A stretch of DNA of 51,903 nucleotides from Streptomyces sp. CB01580 (GTDB lineage: Bacteria; Actinomycetota; Actinomycetes; Streptomycetales; Streptomycetaceae): the NCBI RefSeq assembly GCF_001905795.1, contig NZ_LIXJ01000042.1:1-51903 (forward strand), written 5' to 3'. The notes beneath the pieces are model-generated. The model was not told the DNA's origin. It was given only the letters and a program-made list of their open reading frames with translations, and made no database searches. Within the stretch, counting starts at the first letter, position 1. The number at the start of each line of letters is the position of its first letter. The position numbers were made by a program, and so were the translations under genes. This document shows, piece by piece, positions 33,914 through 41,607 of this stretch.

Positions 33914-33931
33914 CCGCCCTGCACTCCTGCG

Positions 33932-33971
33932 CGGGAAGGGGGCACGACCGTCCCGGTCGTGCCCTTTCCCG
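33932..33971. terminator. terminator between the WXG100 pair and the convergent bldB-like gene
   Basis: An 11-bp G/C stem (33940-33950 with 33954-33964) extends outward to a longer stem with one bulged base. It lies 26 bases after the WXG100 stop and about 40 bases after the end of the convergent gene, so it can serve both. Confidence 0.7.
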
Positions 33972-34013
33972 TACGCGCCCGCCCGGCCGGGGCCAACGGG
34001 CATGCCGAAACCC

Positions 34014-34247
34014 CTACTTGAGGTCGAACTCGCCGTCCCGCGCCCCCAGGACGAACGCCCGCCACTCGGCCTCCGTGTACCGCAGCACGGTGTCGGGATC
34101 CAGCGAGGACCGCATCGCCACGGCACCGCCCGGCAGATGGGCGATCTCGACGCGCTCCTCCGCCTCCTCCGTGCCCGGCGCGCTGAGCCATTCCACGCCC
34201 GAGATGTCGAGCGCGTACAGCTCGTCCTTCTCCTGCTGAGTACCCAT
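34014..34247 (-). CDS. bldB: BldB-type developmental regulator (DUF397 family)
   Basis: BldB is needed for aerial growth and antibiotic production in S. coelicolor; its family (DUF397) is found in actinomycetes. This 77-residue protein has the family core LYALDISGVEWLSAPGT, RVEIAHLPGGAVAMRSSLD and the ending TEAEWRAFVLGARDGEFDL. From memory the S. coelicolor protein is about 20 residues longer, and here the C-terminal tail is missing. The ATG at 34247 has GGAGAGG upstream. The gene lies on the minus strand between the WXG100 genes and eccC. A palindrome overlaps its promoter. It could be a paralogue and not BldB itself, but the location within the T7SS locus favours BldB. Confidence 0.75.
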   Translation of the reverse strand: MGTQQEKDELYALDISGVEWLSAPGTEEAEERVEIAHLPGGAVAMRSSLDPDTVLRYTEAEWRAFVLGARDGEFDLK

Positions 34248-34295
34248 CAGGTGCCTTTCCTCTCCTGCGGCGGAACGCGGTCGTCGCCCTCGTGC

Positions 34296-34334
34296 AGACT
34301 AACCCCCGCCATCGCGGTCCGCGGTCCGCGATGG
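34296..34334 (-). promoter_or_regulatory. bldB promoter with 9-base inverted repeat in the -35 region
   Basis: On the minus strand, TAGTCT (34301-34296) is a plausible -10 box about 48 bases before the ATG. Immediately upstream, CCATCGCGG (34309-34317) and CCGCGATGG (34326-34334) form a perfect inverted repeat with an 8-base centre. It covers the place of the -35 box, an ideal position for a repressor. Autoregulation of bldB is reported for S. coelicolor, but whether this repeat is the site is inference. Confidence 0.5.
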
Positions 34335-34465
34335 ACATGTGCGGCACTGCGGTGATACCCGCATGGCTCGCCTGCCCGACGGGACGGGGCCGACGGACCT
34401 TCCCGCCCGTTCGTGCGGTCGCCCGCCGTGGCCCTCACCACCACGCTGCCGAAGGACCCCGGCCG

Positions 34466-35125
34466 TCAGGACATTCTCAGATTCTGGGCGATTGCGCCGT
34501 ACCGTTCCTGACCGGTCCGTCGGCACCGCACCTCCACCGGCTCCGCCCGGTCACGGCCCGCTTCAGCCACCTCGGCCCAGGCGGTGAACATGAACGTGCC
34601 CTGCTCGCGCAGGTGGTCGGTCCGTTCCTCGGCCGGTACTGATGCCAGCGACGCCCGCCAACTCTTGGCGTTCCGGTCGGGCAGTGCGGACCGAGGCGCC
34701 ATCGACGCGGACGCCCCGGGGCTGCGCAGGGCTGTGTACACCGCGTCCATCCACCGGGACGCGCCCGACGCCTTCTTGCTCCGCACCACGTCGGCCGCGA
34801 TCGCGTCGTAGCCGCCGAGGGCCGAGGCATTGGTGACCGGCGCCCCCTCCAGGTCGTTCTTCCTCGCCTCTGTGGTCAGCGAACCGAGCTGCGCAGCTCC
34901 CCACCGCGTCTGGGCGTCGCGCAGGGCCGTGTATGCCGCCGGTTCCTCCGAGACGGCCCGCAGGACGTCGACGAGTTCGTCCTTCGGCGTCGACGACAGA
35001 TGCGCACAGCCGGTGCGCGGCGGAAAATCGCACCTCAGACGCTCATACGACTCGGCGCGTGGGCGAGGACCCGGTGTGCGGGGTCCCGGTGACCGGCACG
35101 GGATCCGCCCCGGCCCGGTACGCAC
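34466..35125 (-). pseudogene. probable remnant of a T7SS-locus gene
   Basis: The frame (219 codons) carries a protein-like segment from LSSTPKDELVDVLRAVSEEP through WGAAQLGSLTTEARKNDLEG to DAIAADVVRSKKA. From memory this resembles the C-terminal part of long hypothetical proteins coded beside Streptomyces T7SS genes. The first 40 residues are Pro/Arg/Gly-rich, unlike the rest, and no good start or ribosome-binding site is seen. The 3' end (REQGTFMFTAWAEVA) looks protein-like again, while the middle (SPGASASMAPRSAL) does not. It lies 28 bases after the eccC stop on the same strand. I infer a deleted, broken gene; the family is not certain. Confidence 0.45.
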
Positions 35126-35153
35126 AATGCGGTCCCGCCCGCCCCGCCCCCGC

Positions 35154-38100
35154 TCAGTGCTGCTCCGGCAGCCGCCCGATCTGCACCAGCGGGTTGCCCC
35201 GGCGCCGCGAGACGAAGTAGCCGCGTCCCGGAGGCATCGCGTGACCGCGCACCGAGCCGATCAGGTCGCCCTCGGAGGGGTCGCCCGACAGCACCACGCC
35301 CTGCGCGCCCAGCTCCTTCACGCGCTGCATGAACGTCTCGTACATGGCCCGGGAGGCCCCCGCCGAGTTGCGCGCGATGATGAAACGGACGCCGGTGTCC
35401 CGGGCGAACGGCAGGAACTCCGCCAGCGGGGCCAGCGGGTTGCCCGAGCTGGTCGCCACCAGGTCGTAGTCGTCGACGATGATGAAGATCTGCGGACCGC
35501 TCCACCAACTGCGGTCCCGCAGCTGCTGCGGCGTGACGTCCGTCGGCGGCTGCCGGCGCGCGAACACCCCGGCCAGCGCCTCCATGTGCATCTGCATCGA
35601 GCTCGCCATCGGTGCGTACTCCAGCAGATGGCTCTCCGGCAGCGCGCCCAGCAGCCCTCGCCGGTAGTCGCCGACGACGAGCTTCGCCTCGTCGGGGGAG
35701 TAGCGCTCCGAGATCTGCTTCGCCAGCAGCCGCAGCAGATTGGTCTTCCCCGACTCGCTCTCCCCGAAGACCAGGAAGAACGGATCGGTCTCGAAGTCGA
35801 CGAACACCGGCTCCAGAGCGGTCTCGTCGATACCGAAGGCGACACCCTGCTGCGGGAACTCGAAGCCCTTCGGCAGATGGTCCGCGGGCAGCTTGCGCGG
35901 CAGCAGCCGTACGGCCGGTGCCGACGGGCCCGACCAGTTCGACTTCACCGCCGACACGAACGCCGCCGTGCCCTCCGAGAGGTCCGAGGCGTCGCTGGAG
36001 GAGTCGATACGCGGCAGCCCGCCCATGAAGTGCAGCTTCTGCGGCACCTGACCCCGGCCCGGCACCCCGGCGGGCACGTTGGCCGCCACCTTCCGGTCGA
36101 ACTCGGAGTCCATCACATCACCCAGCCGCAGCTCCAGCCGGCCGAGGATCTGGTCCTTCAGCGCGGCCCGCACCTCCATGTAGCGGGCGGCTGTGATGAC
36201 GACGTGGATGCCGTAGCCGAGACCGCGCGAGGCGATGTCGGTGACCGTCTGCTCCAGCAGCTCGTACTCGGACCGGAAACCGCCCCAGCCGTCGACGAGC
36301 AGGAACACGTCGCCCCACGCCTCGCCGGGCAGTTCACCGAGGGCACGCTTGCGCCGGTAGGTGGCGATCGAGTCGATGGAATGGGCGCGGAAGAACTCCT
36401 CGCGCCGGTTCAGCACCCCGACGACCTCGGCGACCGTACGACGCACCCGCTCCGGATCCAGCCGGGACGCCACCCCGCCGACATGCGGCAGCTCCGCCAG
36501 CGAGGCCAGACCGCCACCACCGAAGTCCAGCCCGTAGAACTGCACTTCGTGCGGGGTGTGGGTGAGCGCGAACGACGAGACGAGCGTCCGCAGCAGCGTC
36601 GACTTCCCGGACTGCGGCCCGCCGACCACCATCATGTGGCCCGCCGCCCCCGAGAAGTCCGTGTACAGCACCTCGCGTCGCTGCTCGAAGGGCTTGTCGA
36701 TGAGCCCGAGCGGAACGGTCAGCCCGCCGGGACGCGTGTACTCCGTCGCCGTGAACCCGCGCTCGGCGGTCGGCGCGAGCCCCGGCAGCAACTGGTCCAG
36801 CGCCGGTGCCCGGTCCAGCGGCGGCAGCCACACCTGATGGGCGGGCACCCCCTGACCCTCCAGCCGGCGCACGATCACGTCCAGCACCGTGTCCGCCAGC
36901 GCGTCGTCCTCCGCCTCGGCCCGGGCCGCCACCAGATGCGCCGGGTCGGGCGCCGCGTACACCACCGGCACCGGCAGCGCGCTGAACACCGCGGCCCGCC
37001 GCTCGATCGGCAGCGCCCCCACCGACAGGTCGGGACCGCCCGTGCGGTACGTCCCCGACACGTACGCCGCCTTGAACCGGGTCATCTCGTCCGTGCCGAA
37101 CTTCAGATACCCCGAGCCGGGCACCGACGGCAGGTGGTACGCGTCCGGTACGCCCAGCGCCGTCCGCGACTCCGCGGCCGAGAACGTCCGCAGACCGATC
37201 CGGTACGAGAGATACGTGTCCAGACCCCGCAGCCTGCCCTCCTCCAGACGCTGCGAGGCGAGCAGCAGATGCACACCCAGCGAACGCCCGATGCGCCCGA
37301 TCTGGATGAACATGTCGATGAAGTCGGGCTTGGCGGTGAGGAGTTCGGAGAACTCGTCGATCACCAGCACCAGCGAGGCCAGCGGCTCCAGCGCCGCGCC
37401 CGCCGCCCGCGCCTTCTCGTAGTCGTGGATGTTCGCGTAGTTGCCCGCCGCCCGCAGCAGCTCCTGACGGCGCTGCAGCTCACCGCGGATCGCGTCCCCC
37501 ATGCGGTCGACCAGCGTCAGGTCGTCCGCAAGGTTGGTGATGACGGCCGCCACGTGCGGCATCTGAGACATCCCGGCGAACGTCGCACCGCCCTTGAAGT
37601 CCGCGAGCACGAAGTTCAGCGTCTCCGAGGAGTGCGTGACCGCGAGCCCCAGCACCAGCGTCCGCAGCAGCTCCGACTTCCCGGAACCCGTGGCACCGAC
37701 GCACAGCCCGTGCGGGCCCATGCCTTCCTGCGCGGCCTCCTTCAGGTCCAGCATCACCGGCTGGCCGTCCTCGCCGACGCCGATCGGTACCCGCAGCCGC
37801 TCGGCGACCGACCTCGGCCGCCAGGTCCGCGCCACGTCGACCGAGGCCGCGTCGCCCAGGTTCAGCAGATCCGTGAAGTCCAGGTTGGCCAGCAACGGTT
37901 CGTCGTCGTCGCCCCCACCCATCCGCAGCGGCGCCAGCTGCCGGGCCAGCGCCTCGGCTGCGGGCAGCGAGAGGCCGTCCGGCACCCCCTCGTACACCAT
38001 CCCCGTGCCCGACTCCAGCCGCAGCAGCCCCGGCCGCACCACCACCGAGAGACCACCGCGCGGCTCGTCGAGCTCGCCGGGCACCACCTCGACGATCGTC

Positions 38101-39113
38101 ACCCCCTGCAGGCCTTCGGCCGCCGCGAACAGCGAGTCCGGCGGCACGATCCCGCCGTCCAGCACCACCACGATGTGCGGCTGGTCCAGCAGCGGCTGAT
38201 TGTCCCGGCCGAACCGCGGCCGGCCCTCCAGCCGGCCCGCCAGCAACTGCTCCAGCTCGCCCAGATCGTCCCCGAACAGCCGCTTCGTACCGGCCCCGTC
38301 GACCTGCGCCGGAACCTGCGCGTGCGGCAGCCACTTCGTCCAGTCCCAGCGCTCCACCGCGCCTCGCGCCGCCACCACCGCGACCACCAGGTCCTCGGGG
38401 GAGTGCAGCGTCACCAACTGCGCGACCAGCGCCCGCGCCGCCGACTGCGCCGCCTCCGGCTGCCCGGAGACCGTCACGTGGTAGAACGCCCGCATCGACA
38501 CGGCCATCGGCAGACCGTCCAACGACCCGTGCACGGCCAGGAACCGCTGCATCGCCCCCGCGCACATCGGCTCCAGCTCGTCCACCGGAGCCGTGTCCGG
38601 CGCGACCAGCGGGGTGGCCAGCTGCTGCACGCCCAGACCGAGCCGCACCTGCCCGAAGTCCTTGTCCCCGGCGCGCCGTTCCCACACCCGGCTGCCCTCG
38701 GCGACCACCGACCACAACTGCTCCGGAGCGGGCTGCAGATACAACTGCGCGTCCCGCTGCGCGCGCGCCGTCCGGCGCACCGTACGCCGGGTCTGCGCCA
38801 GGTACTTGAGGTAGTCGCGCCGGACATCTGCCATTTGCCCCTGCGTACCCTTGCGATACCGGACCAACTGGGCGACCACCATGCCGACCGTCGAGACGAG
38901 CATCAGCACGCCCATGATCCGCATGAACGGAGGGGCCTGGGGCGAGAAGAAGAACACCACCGACGACCCCATGCCGAGCACCGGCAGGATCTGCATCAGC
39001 ATCCCCTCCTGCTGCCCGCGGGGCAGTTCGGGAGGGGCCTCCAACGTCAACTCGTCCATGGGGACTTCCGGTGGCAGGGCACGCGGAGGTCGCTTCACGA
39101 CGATCTGGCTCAC
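35154..39113 (-). CDS. eccC: type VII secretion ATPase EccC
   Basis: EccC is the FtsK/SpoIIIE-type motor of the T7SS. The 1319-residue single-chain form has an N-terminal segment with two transmembrane helices (about 45-90) and three ATPase domains. Their Walker A motifs are GATGSGKS (Lys479), GGPQSGKS (Lys837) and GESESGKT (Lys1123). Domain 1 has a full Walker B (LVLVIDEFSELL). Domains 2 (FLLVDGWGG) and 3 (FIIVDDYDLV) lack the catalytic Glu, as is known for the regulatory domains. The start is the GTG at 39113; the open frame runs much further upstream but is a shadow there. It is divergent from eccD. Confidence 0.96.
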   Translation of the reverse strand: MSQIVVKRPPRALPPEVPMDELTLEAPPELPRGQQEGMLMQILPVLGMGSSVVFFFSPQAPPFMRIMGVLMLVSTVGMVVAQLVRYRKGTQGQMADVRRDYLKYLAQTRRTVRRTARAQRDAQLYLQPAPEQLWSVVAEGSRVWERRAGDKDFGQVRLGLGVQQLATPLVAPDTAPVDELEPMCAGAMQRFLAVHGSLDGLPMAVSMRAFYHVTVSGQPEAAQSAARALVAQLVTLHSPEDLVVAVVAARGAVERWDWTKWLPHAQVPAQVDGAGTKRLFGDDLGELEQLLAGRLEGRPRFGRDNQPLLDQPHIVVVLDGGIVPPDSLFAAAEGLQGVTIVEVVPGELDEPRGGLSVVVRPGLLRLESGTGMVYEGVPDGLSLPAAEALARQLAPLRMGGGDDDEPLLANLDFTDLLNLGDAASVDVARTWRPRSVAERLRVPIGVGEDGQPVMLDLKEAAQEGMGPHGLCVGATGSGKSELLRTLVLGLAVTHSSETLNFVLADFKGGATFAGMSQMPHVAAVITNLADDLTLVDRMGDAIRGELQRRQELLRAAGNYANIHDYEKARAAGAALEPLASLVLVIDEFSELLTAKPDFIDMFIQIGRIGRSLGVHLLLASQRLEEGRLRGLDTYLSYRIGLRTFSAAESRTALGVPDAYHLPSVPGSGYLKFGTDEMTRFKAAYVSGTYRTGGPDLSVGALPIERRAAVFSALPVPVVYAAPDPAHLVAARAEAEDDALADTVLDVIVRRLEGQGVPAHQVWLPPLDRAPALDQLLPGLAPTAERGFTATEYTRPGGLTVPLGLIDKPFEQRREVLYTDFSGAAGHMMVVGGPQSGKSTLLRTLVSSFALTHTPHEVQFYGLDFGGGGLASLAELPHVGGVASRLDPERVRRTVAEVVGVLNRREEFFRAHSIDSIATYRRKRALGELPGEAWGDVFLLVDGWGGFRSEYELLEQTVTDIASRGLGYGIHVVITAARYMEVRAALKDQILGRLELRLGDVMDSEFDRKVAANVPAGVPGRGQVPQKLHFMGGLPRIDSSSDASDLSEGTAAFVSAVKSNWSGPSAPAVRLLPRKLPADHLPKGFEFPQQGVAFGIDETALEPVFVDFETDPFFLVFGESESGKTNLLRLLAKQISERYSPDEAKLVVGDYRRGLLGALPESHLLEYAPMASSMQMHMEALAGVFARRQPPTDVTPQQLRDRSWWSGPQIFIIVDDYDLVATSSGNPLAPLAEFLPFARDTGVRFIIARNSAGASRAMYETFMQRVKELGAQGVVLSGDPSEGDLIGSVRGHAMPPGRGYFVSRRRGNPLVQIGRLPEQH

Positions 39114-39246
39114 CGAAACACCAATCCCTCGGTACGGACGGGCGGAAGGCCGGATGCGCACCGAAGCCCCCCGTGGCTTCCCCTGCTCGCGGACGTCCCT
39201 CCGCGTGACGGTGATCCTACGTGCAGACCGCCGGGACCCCTCCCGG

Positions 39247-39252
39247 TAGGGT
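39247..39252 (+). promoter_or_regulatory. -10 element (TAGGGT) for eccD
   Basis: TAGGGT lies 44 bases before the eccD GTG at 39297, in the 183-base region divergent to eccC. A GGGGGA ribosome-binding sequence stands before the GTG. No strong -35 box is seen. Confidence 0.45.
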
Positions 39253-39296
39253 GGCGCGCGCACTGTGCGCAACCGCGAATCAGGGGGACCAGACAC

Positions 39297-40787
39297 GTGA
39301 GTTCGACCGCAGCGACGGGATTCTGCCGCGTGACAGTCGTGGCGCCCGACAGCCGGATCGATGTGGCCCTGCCGGAGGACATCGCCGTCGCCGACGTCTA
39401 CCCGGAGATCCTGCGCCTCACCGGCCAGAGCCAGCCGACCGGCGCGCCCGCCGGGTACCACCTCGTACGCCGCGACGGCACGGTCCTCGACGGCGCGCGC
39501 ACCCTCGCCGCCCAGCAGGTCCTCGACGGTGAACTCCTCAGTCTGCGCCCCTTCGCCCAGTCCCTGCCGCCCGCCGTCTTCGACGACGTCTCGGACGCCG
39601 TCGCCTCGGCCGTCACCCGCGACCGCCATCTGTGGAGCGACGACCTGCTGCGCGGCGCGGGGCTGGTCGGCGGCGTGCTCCTGCTCGTCCTGATGGGCTT
39701 CGTGCTCTGGTTCGCCGACCCGGTCCGGCACGACATGCACGGACTGCCCGGCGTCGTCGCCGGCTCGGCCGGGCTCCTGCTCACGGCGTTCGCCGGGGTC
39801 CGCGCCCGGGTCTACGCGGACCGGGCCACCGCCGTCGCCCTCGGCCTCGGTGCCCTGCCCCTCGTGCTCATCGCCGGTTCCGGCATCATCGGCCCGGACG
39901 CGGACCAGGGCCCCGGCAGGCTCCAGTTCCTCCTCGGCTGCGTCACCGTCCTGGTCGCCTCCGTCGCCCTGGTCGCCCTCACCCCGAGCGGCGACGCCCC
40001 GTTCGTCGCGGCGACGTTCCTCGCCACCGTCGGCACCCTCGCCACCTTCGTCGCGATCCTCACCGAGGCGACCGCCACCGAGACCGCCGCCGTCTGCGCC
40101 CCCGTCGCCCTCGGACTCGTCGCCTTCCTGCCCGGCCTCTCCGCCCGCTTCGCCCGGCTGCCCATCGGCTACGCCTCGCCGCACACCGCCCCCGGCGGCT
40201 ACGACGACAGCCTCACCGACCCGAACGCCGACCCGGACGGACCCGGCGCACCCGCCGACCCCGTCGACGCCGACCGCATCGCGGCCCAGGCCCGCCGGGG
40301 CCACGAGATGCTGCTCGGCCTCGTCGGAGGCTGTGCCGCGGTCGTCGTCGGCTGCGCGGCCGTCCTCGGTTTCTCCGACAGCGTGTGGGGCCAGCTGCTG
40401 GCCCTGGCCTCCGGGCTCGCGATGCTGCTGCGCGCCCGCCTCTTCCGTTACACCTCGCAGGTCGCCTGCGTCCTGGTCGCGGGCATCGGCGCGATCGCCC
40501 TGCTGGTCCTCGGCCTCTCCCTGAACCCGCCGGTCGACCTGCTGTTCGACCTGATCCGCTACGGCGACCGCAGCTCCCTCGACATCCGTACGATCTGGCT
40601 CTCCACGGCGGTCGCCGCCGGGGCCGCGCTGCTCACCGCGATCGGCCTGATCATCCCGCGCAAGGGCCTCTCCCCGTTCTGGGGGCGCCTGCTCGACCTG
40701 GCCGAGGGGGCCGTCCTGCTCTCCCTGGTCCCGCTCTGCCTGGCGGTCCTGGACGTCTTCGTACGGGCCAGGGCGCTCACCGGCTGA
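39297..40787 (+). CDS. eccD: type VII secretion integral membrane protein EccD
   Basis: EccD is the main membrane-embedded subunit of the T7SS channel. The 496-residue protein has an N-terminal ubiquitin-like (YukD) domain (about 10-95: CRVTVVAPDSRIDVALPED, EILRLTG, GYHLVRRDGT). About 11 transmembrane helices follow from residue 120, interrupted by a cytosolic loop (about residues 295-340) rich in Asp, Pro and Gly. The GTG at 39297 has GGGGGACC upstream. rpsO follows about 200 bases later on the same strand but with its own leader. Confidence 0.93.
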   Translation: MSSTAATGFCRVTVVAPDSRIDVALPEDIAVADVYPEILRLTGQSQPTGAPAGYHLVRRDGTVLDGARTLAAQQVLDGELLSLRPFAQSLPPAVFDDVSDAVASAVTRDRHLWSDDLLRGAGLVGGVLLLVLMGFVLWFADPVRHDMHGLPGVVAGSAGLLLTAFAGVRARVYADRATAVALGLGALPLVLIAGSGIIGPDADQGPGRLQFLLGCVTVLVASVALVALTPSGDAPFVAATFLATVGTLATFVAILTEATATETAAVCAPVALGLVAFLPGLSARFARLPIGYASPHTAPGGYDDSLTDPNADPDGPGAPADPVDADRIAAQARRGHEMLLGLVGGCAAVVVGCAAVLGFSDSVWGQLLALASGLAMLLRARLFRYTSQVACVLVAGIGAIALLVLGLSLNPPVDLLFDLIRYGDRSSLDIRTIWLSTAVAAGAALLTAIGLIIPRKGLSPFWGRLLDLAEGAVLLSLVPLCLAVLDVFVRARALTG

Positions 40788-40839
40788 GCCCGCAGGCCCC
40801 GCGGCCGTCACCGGCGTACGCCCCCACGCAGGGGACTGG

Positions 40840-40986
40840 TACGCTGTGTGACGGCCGTTTGTGTACGCGCTCCCGGAACATCCTGGGAGCAGCGCCCATC
40901 GGACCCTCGCCCCCGAGTAACGGAAGACCCCCTGGTGCCAAGACAGGGGCACTCGCGGGCGCTCGAACACCGAAGAGGAGTACCGC
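40840..40986 (+). promoter_or_regulatory. rpsO promoter and structured 5' leader
   Basis: TACGCT (40840-40845) is a possible -10 box. The leader that would follow holds two hairpins: GCGCTCCC (40867-40874) with GGGAGC-A-GCGC (40885-40895), and CCCCTG (40929-40934) with CAGGGG (40944-40949). A GAGGAG stands before the rpsO GTG. Ribosomal protein S15 regulates its own mRNA in several bacteria through leader structures, so this may be such a site; no known S15 motif is recognised. Confidence 0.4.
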
Positions 40987-41274
40987 GTGTCGCTCGACGC
41001 CGCTACGAAGAAGCAGATCATGGCCGAGTTCGCCACCAAGGAGGGTGACACCGGTTCCCCCGAGGTCCAGGTCGCGATGCTCTCCCGTCGCATCTCGGAC
41101 CTGACGGAGCACCTCAAGACGCACAAGCACGACCACCACTCCCGCCGTGGTCTGCTGATCCTGGTCGGCCAGCGCCGCCGCCTGCTGCAGTACCTGGCCA
41201 AGAAGGACATCCAGCGCTTCCGTGCGCTGGTCGACCGCCTCGGCATCCGTCGCGGTGCGGCCGGCGCCAAGTAA
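40987..41274 (+). CDS. rpsO: 30S ribosomal protein S15
   Basis: S15 binds 16S rRNA early in 30S assembly. The 95-residue protein shows the family signature THKHDHHSRRGLLILVGQRR and ISDLTEHLKTH, at the full usual length. The GTG at 40987 has GAGGAG upstream. The rpsO-pnp order is conserved in many bacteria. Hairpins follow at 41284-41345. Confidence 0.98.
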   Translation: MSLDAATKKQIMAEFATKEGDTGSPEVQVAMLSRRISDLTEHLKTHKHDHHSRRGLLILVGQRRRLLQYLAKKDIQRFRALVDRLGIRRGAAGAK

Positions 41275-41283
41275 GACGCCGTG

Positions 41284-41321
41284 AAGGGAGCGGTTCCCGC
41301 AACTGAGGGGACCGCTCCCTT
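41284..41321 (+). terminator. hairpin after rpsO (terminator or RNase III processing site)
   Basis: An 11-bp perfect stem (41284-41294 with 41311-41321) extends inward to about 15 bp with a G-U pair, leaving an 8-base loop. It lies 9 bases after the rpsO stop. In S. coelicolor the rpsO-pnp intergenic hairpin is reported to be cut by RNase III, so this may process read-through transcripts as well as terminate. Confidence 0.7.
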
Positions 41322-41607
41322 TGCCGTACGTACAGTTGTACGTACATACACATCTGCGGGTCGTGGCGGGCCGACCCGCACGGCCGGAATGCCAAGCCGA
41401 CCCGGATCTCAGTAACCTGGTCACAGAAACGTCCCGCGGACGAGCGAGAAGCGAAACTCCCCGCCGCCGGTCCTCGGTAGTGGCTCCCGGACCCATCGAC
41501 CGGGTGCTTCGATCGAAGACCGGCCCGTCAAGGAGCGCTTCTCCACCACCGTCCCCCGCCACACGGGCGCGGGGACGAAAAGACGACATGTAACGGAGAA
41601 AACGCTA
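41322..41607 (+). other. rpsO-pnp intergenic region with palindrome and probable pnp promoter
   Basis: GTACGTACA (41326-41334) and TGTACGTAC (41337-41345) form a near-perfect 20-base palindrome, much more AT-rich than its surroundings. Further on, TAACCT (41413-41418) is a possible -10 box, which would leave a leader of about 185 bases before the pnp GTG at 41608. No gene is supported in this gap. Confidence 0.45.

Noticed and set aside
34830..39296. Upstream extension of the eccD frame over eccC
   Set aside because: The product there is His/Arg/Gln-rich and antisense to EccC; recognisable EccD begins at 39297.
39114..41381. Upstream extension of the eccC frame
   Set aside because: It runs antisense to eccD and rpsO; the EccC family start lies at 39113.
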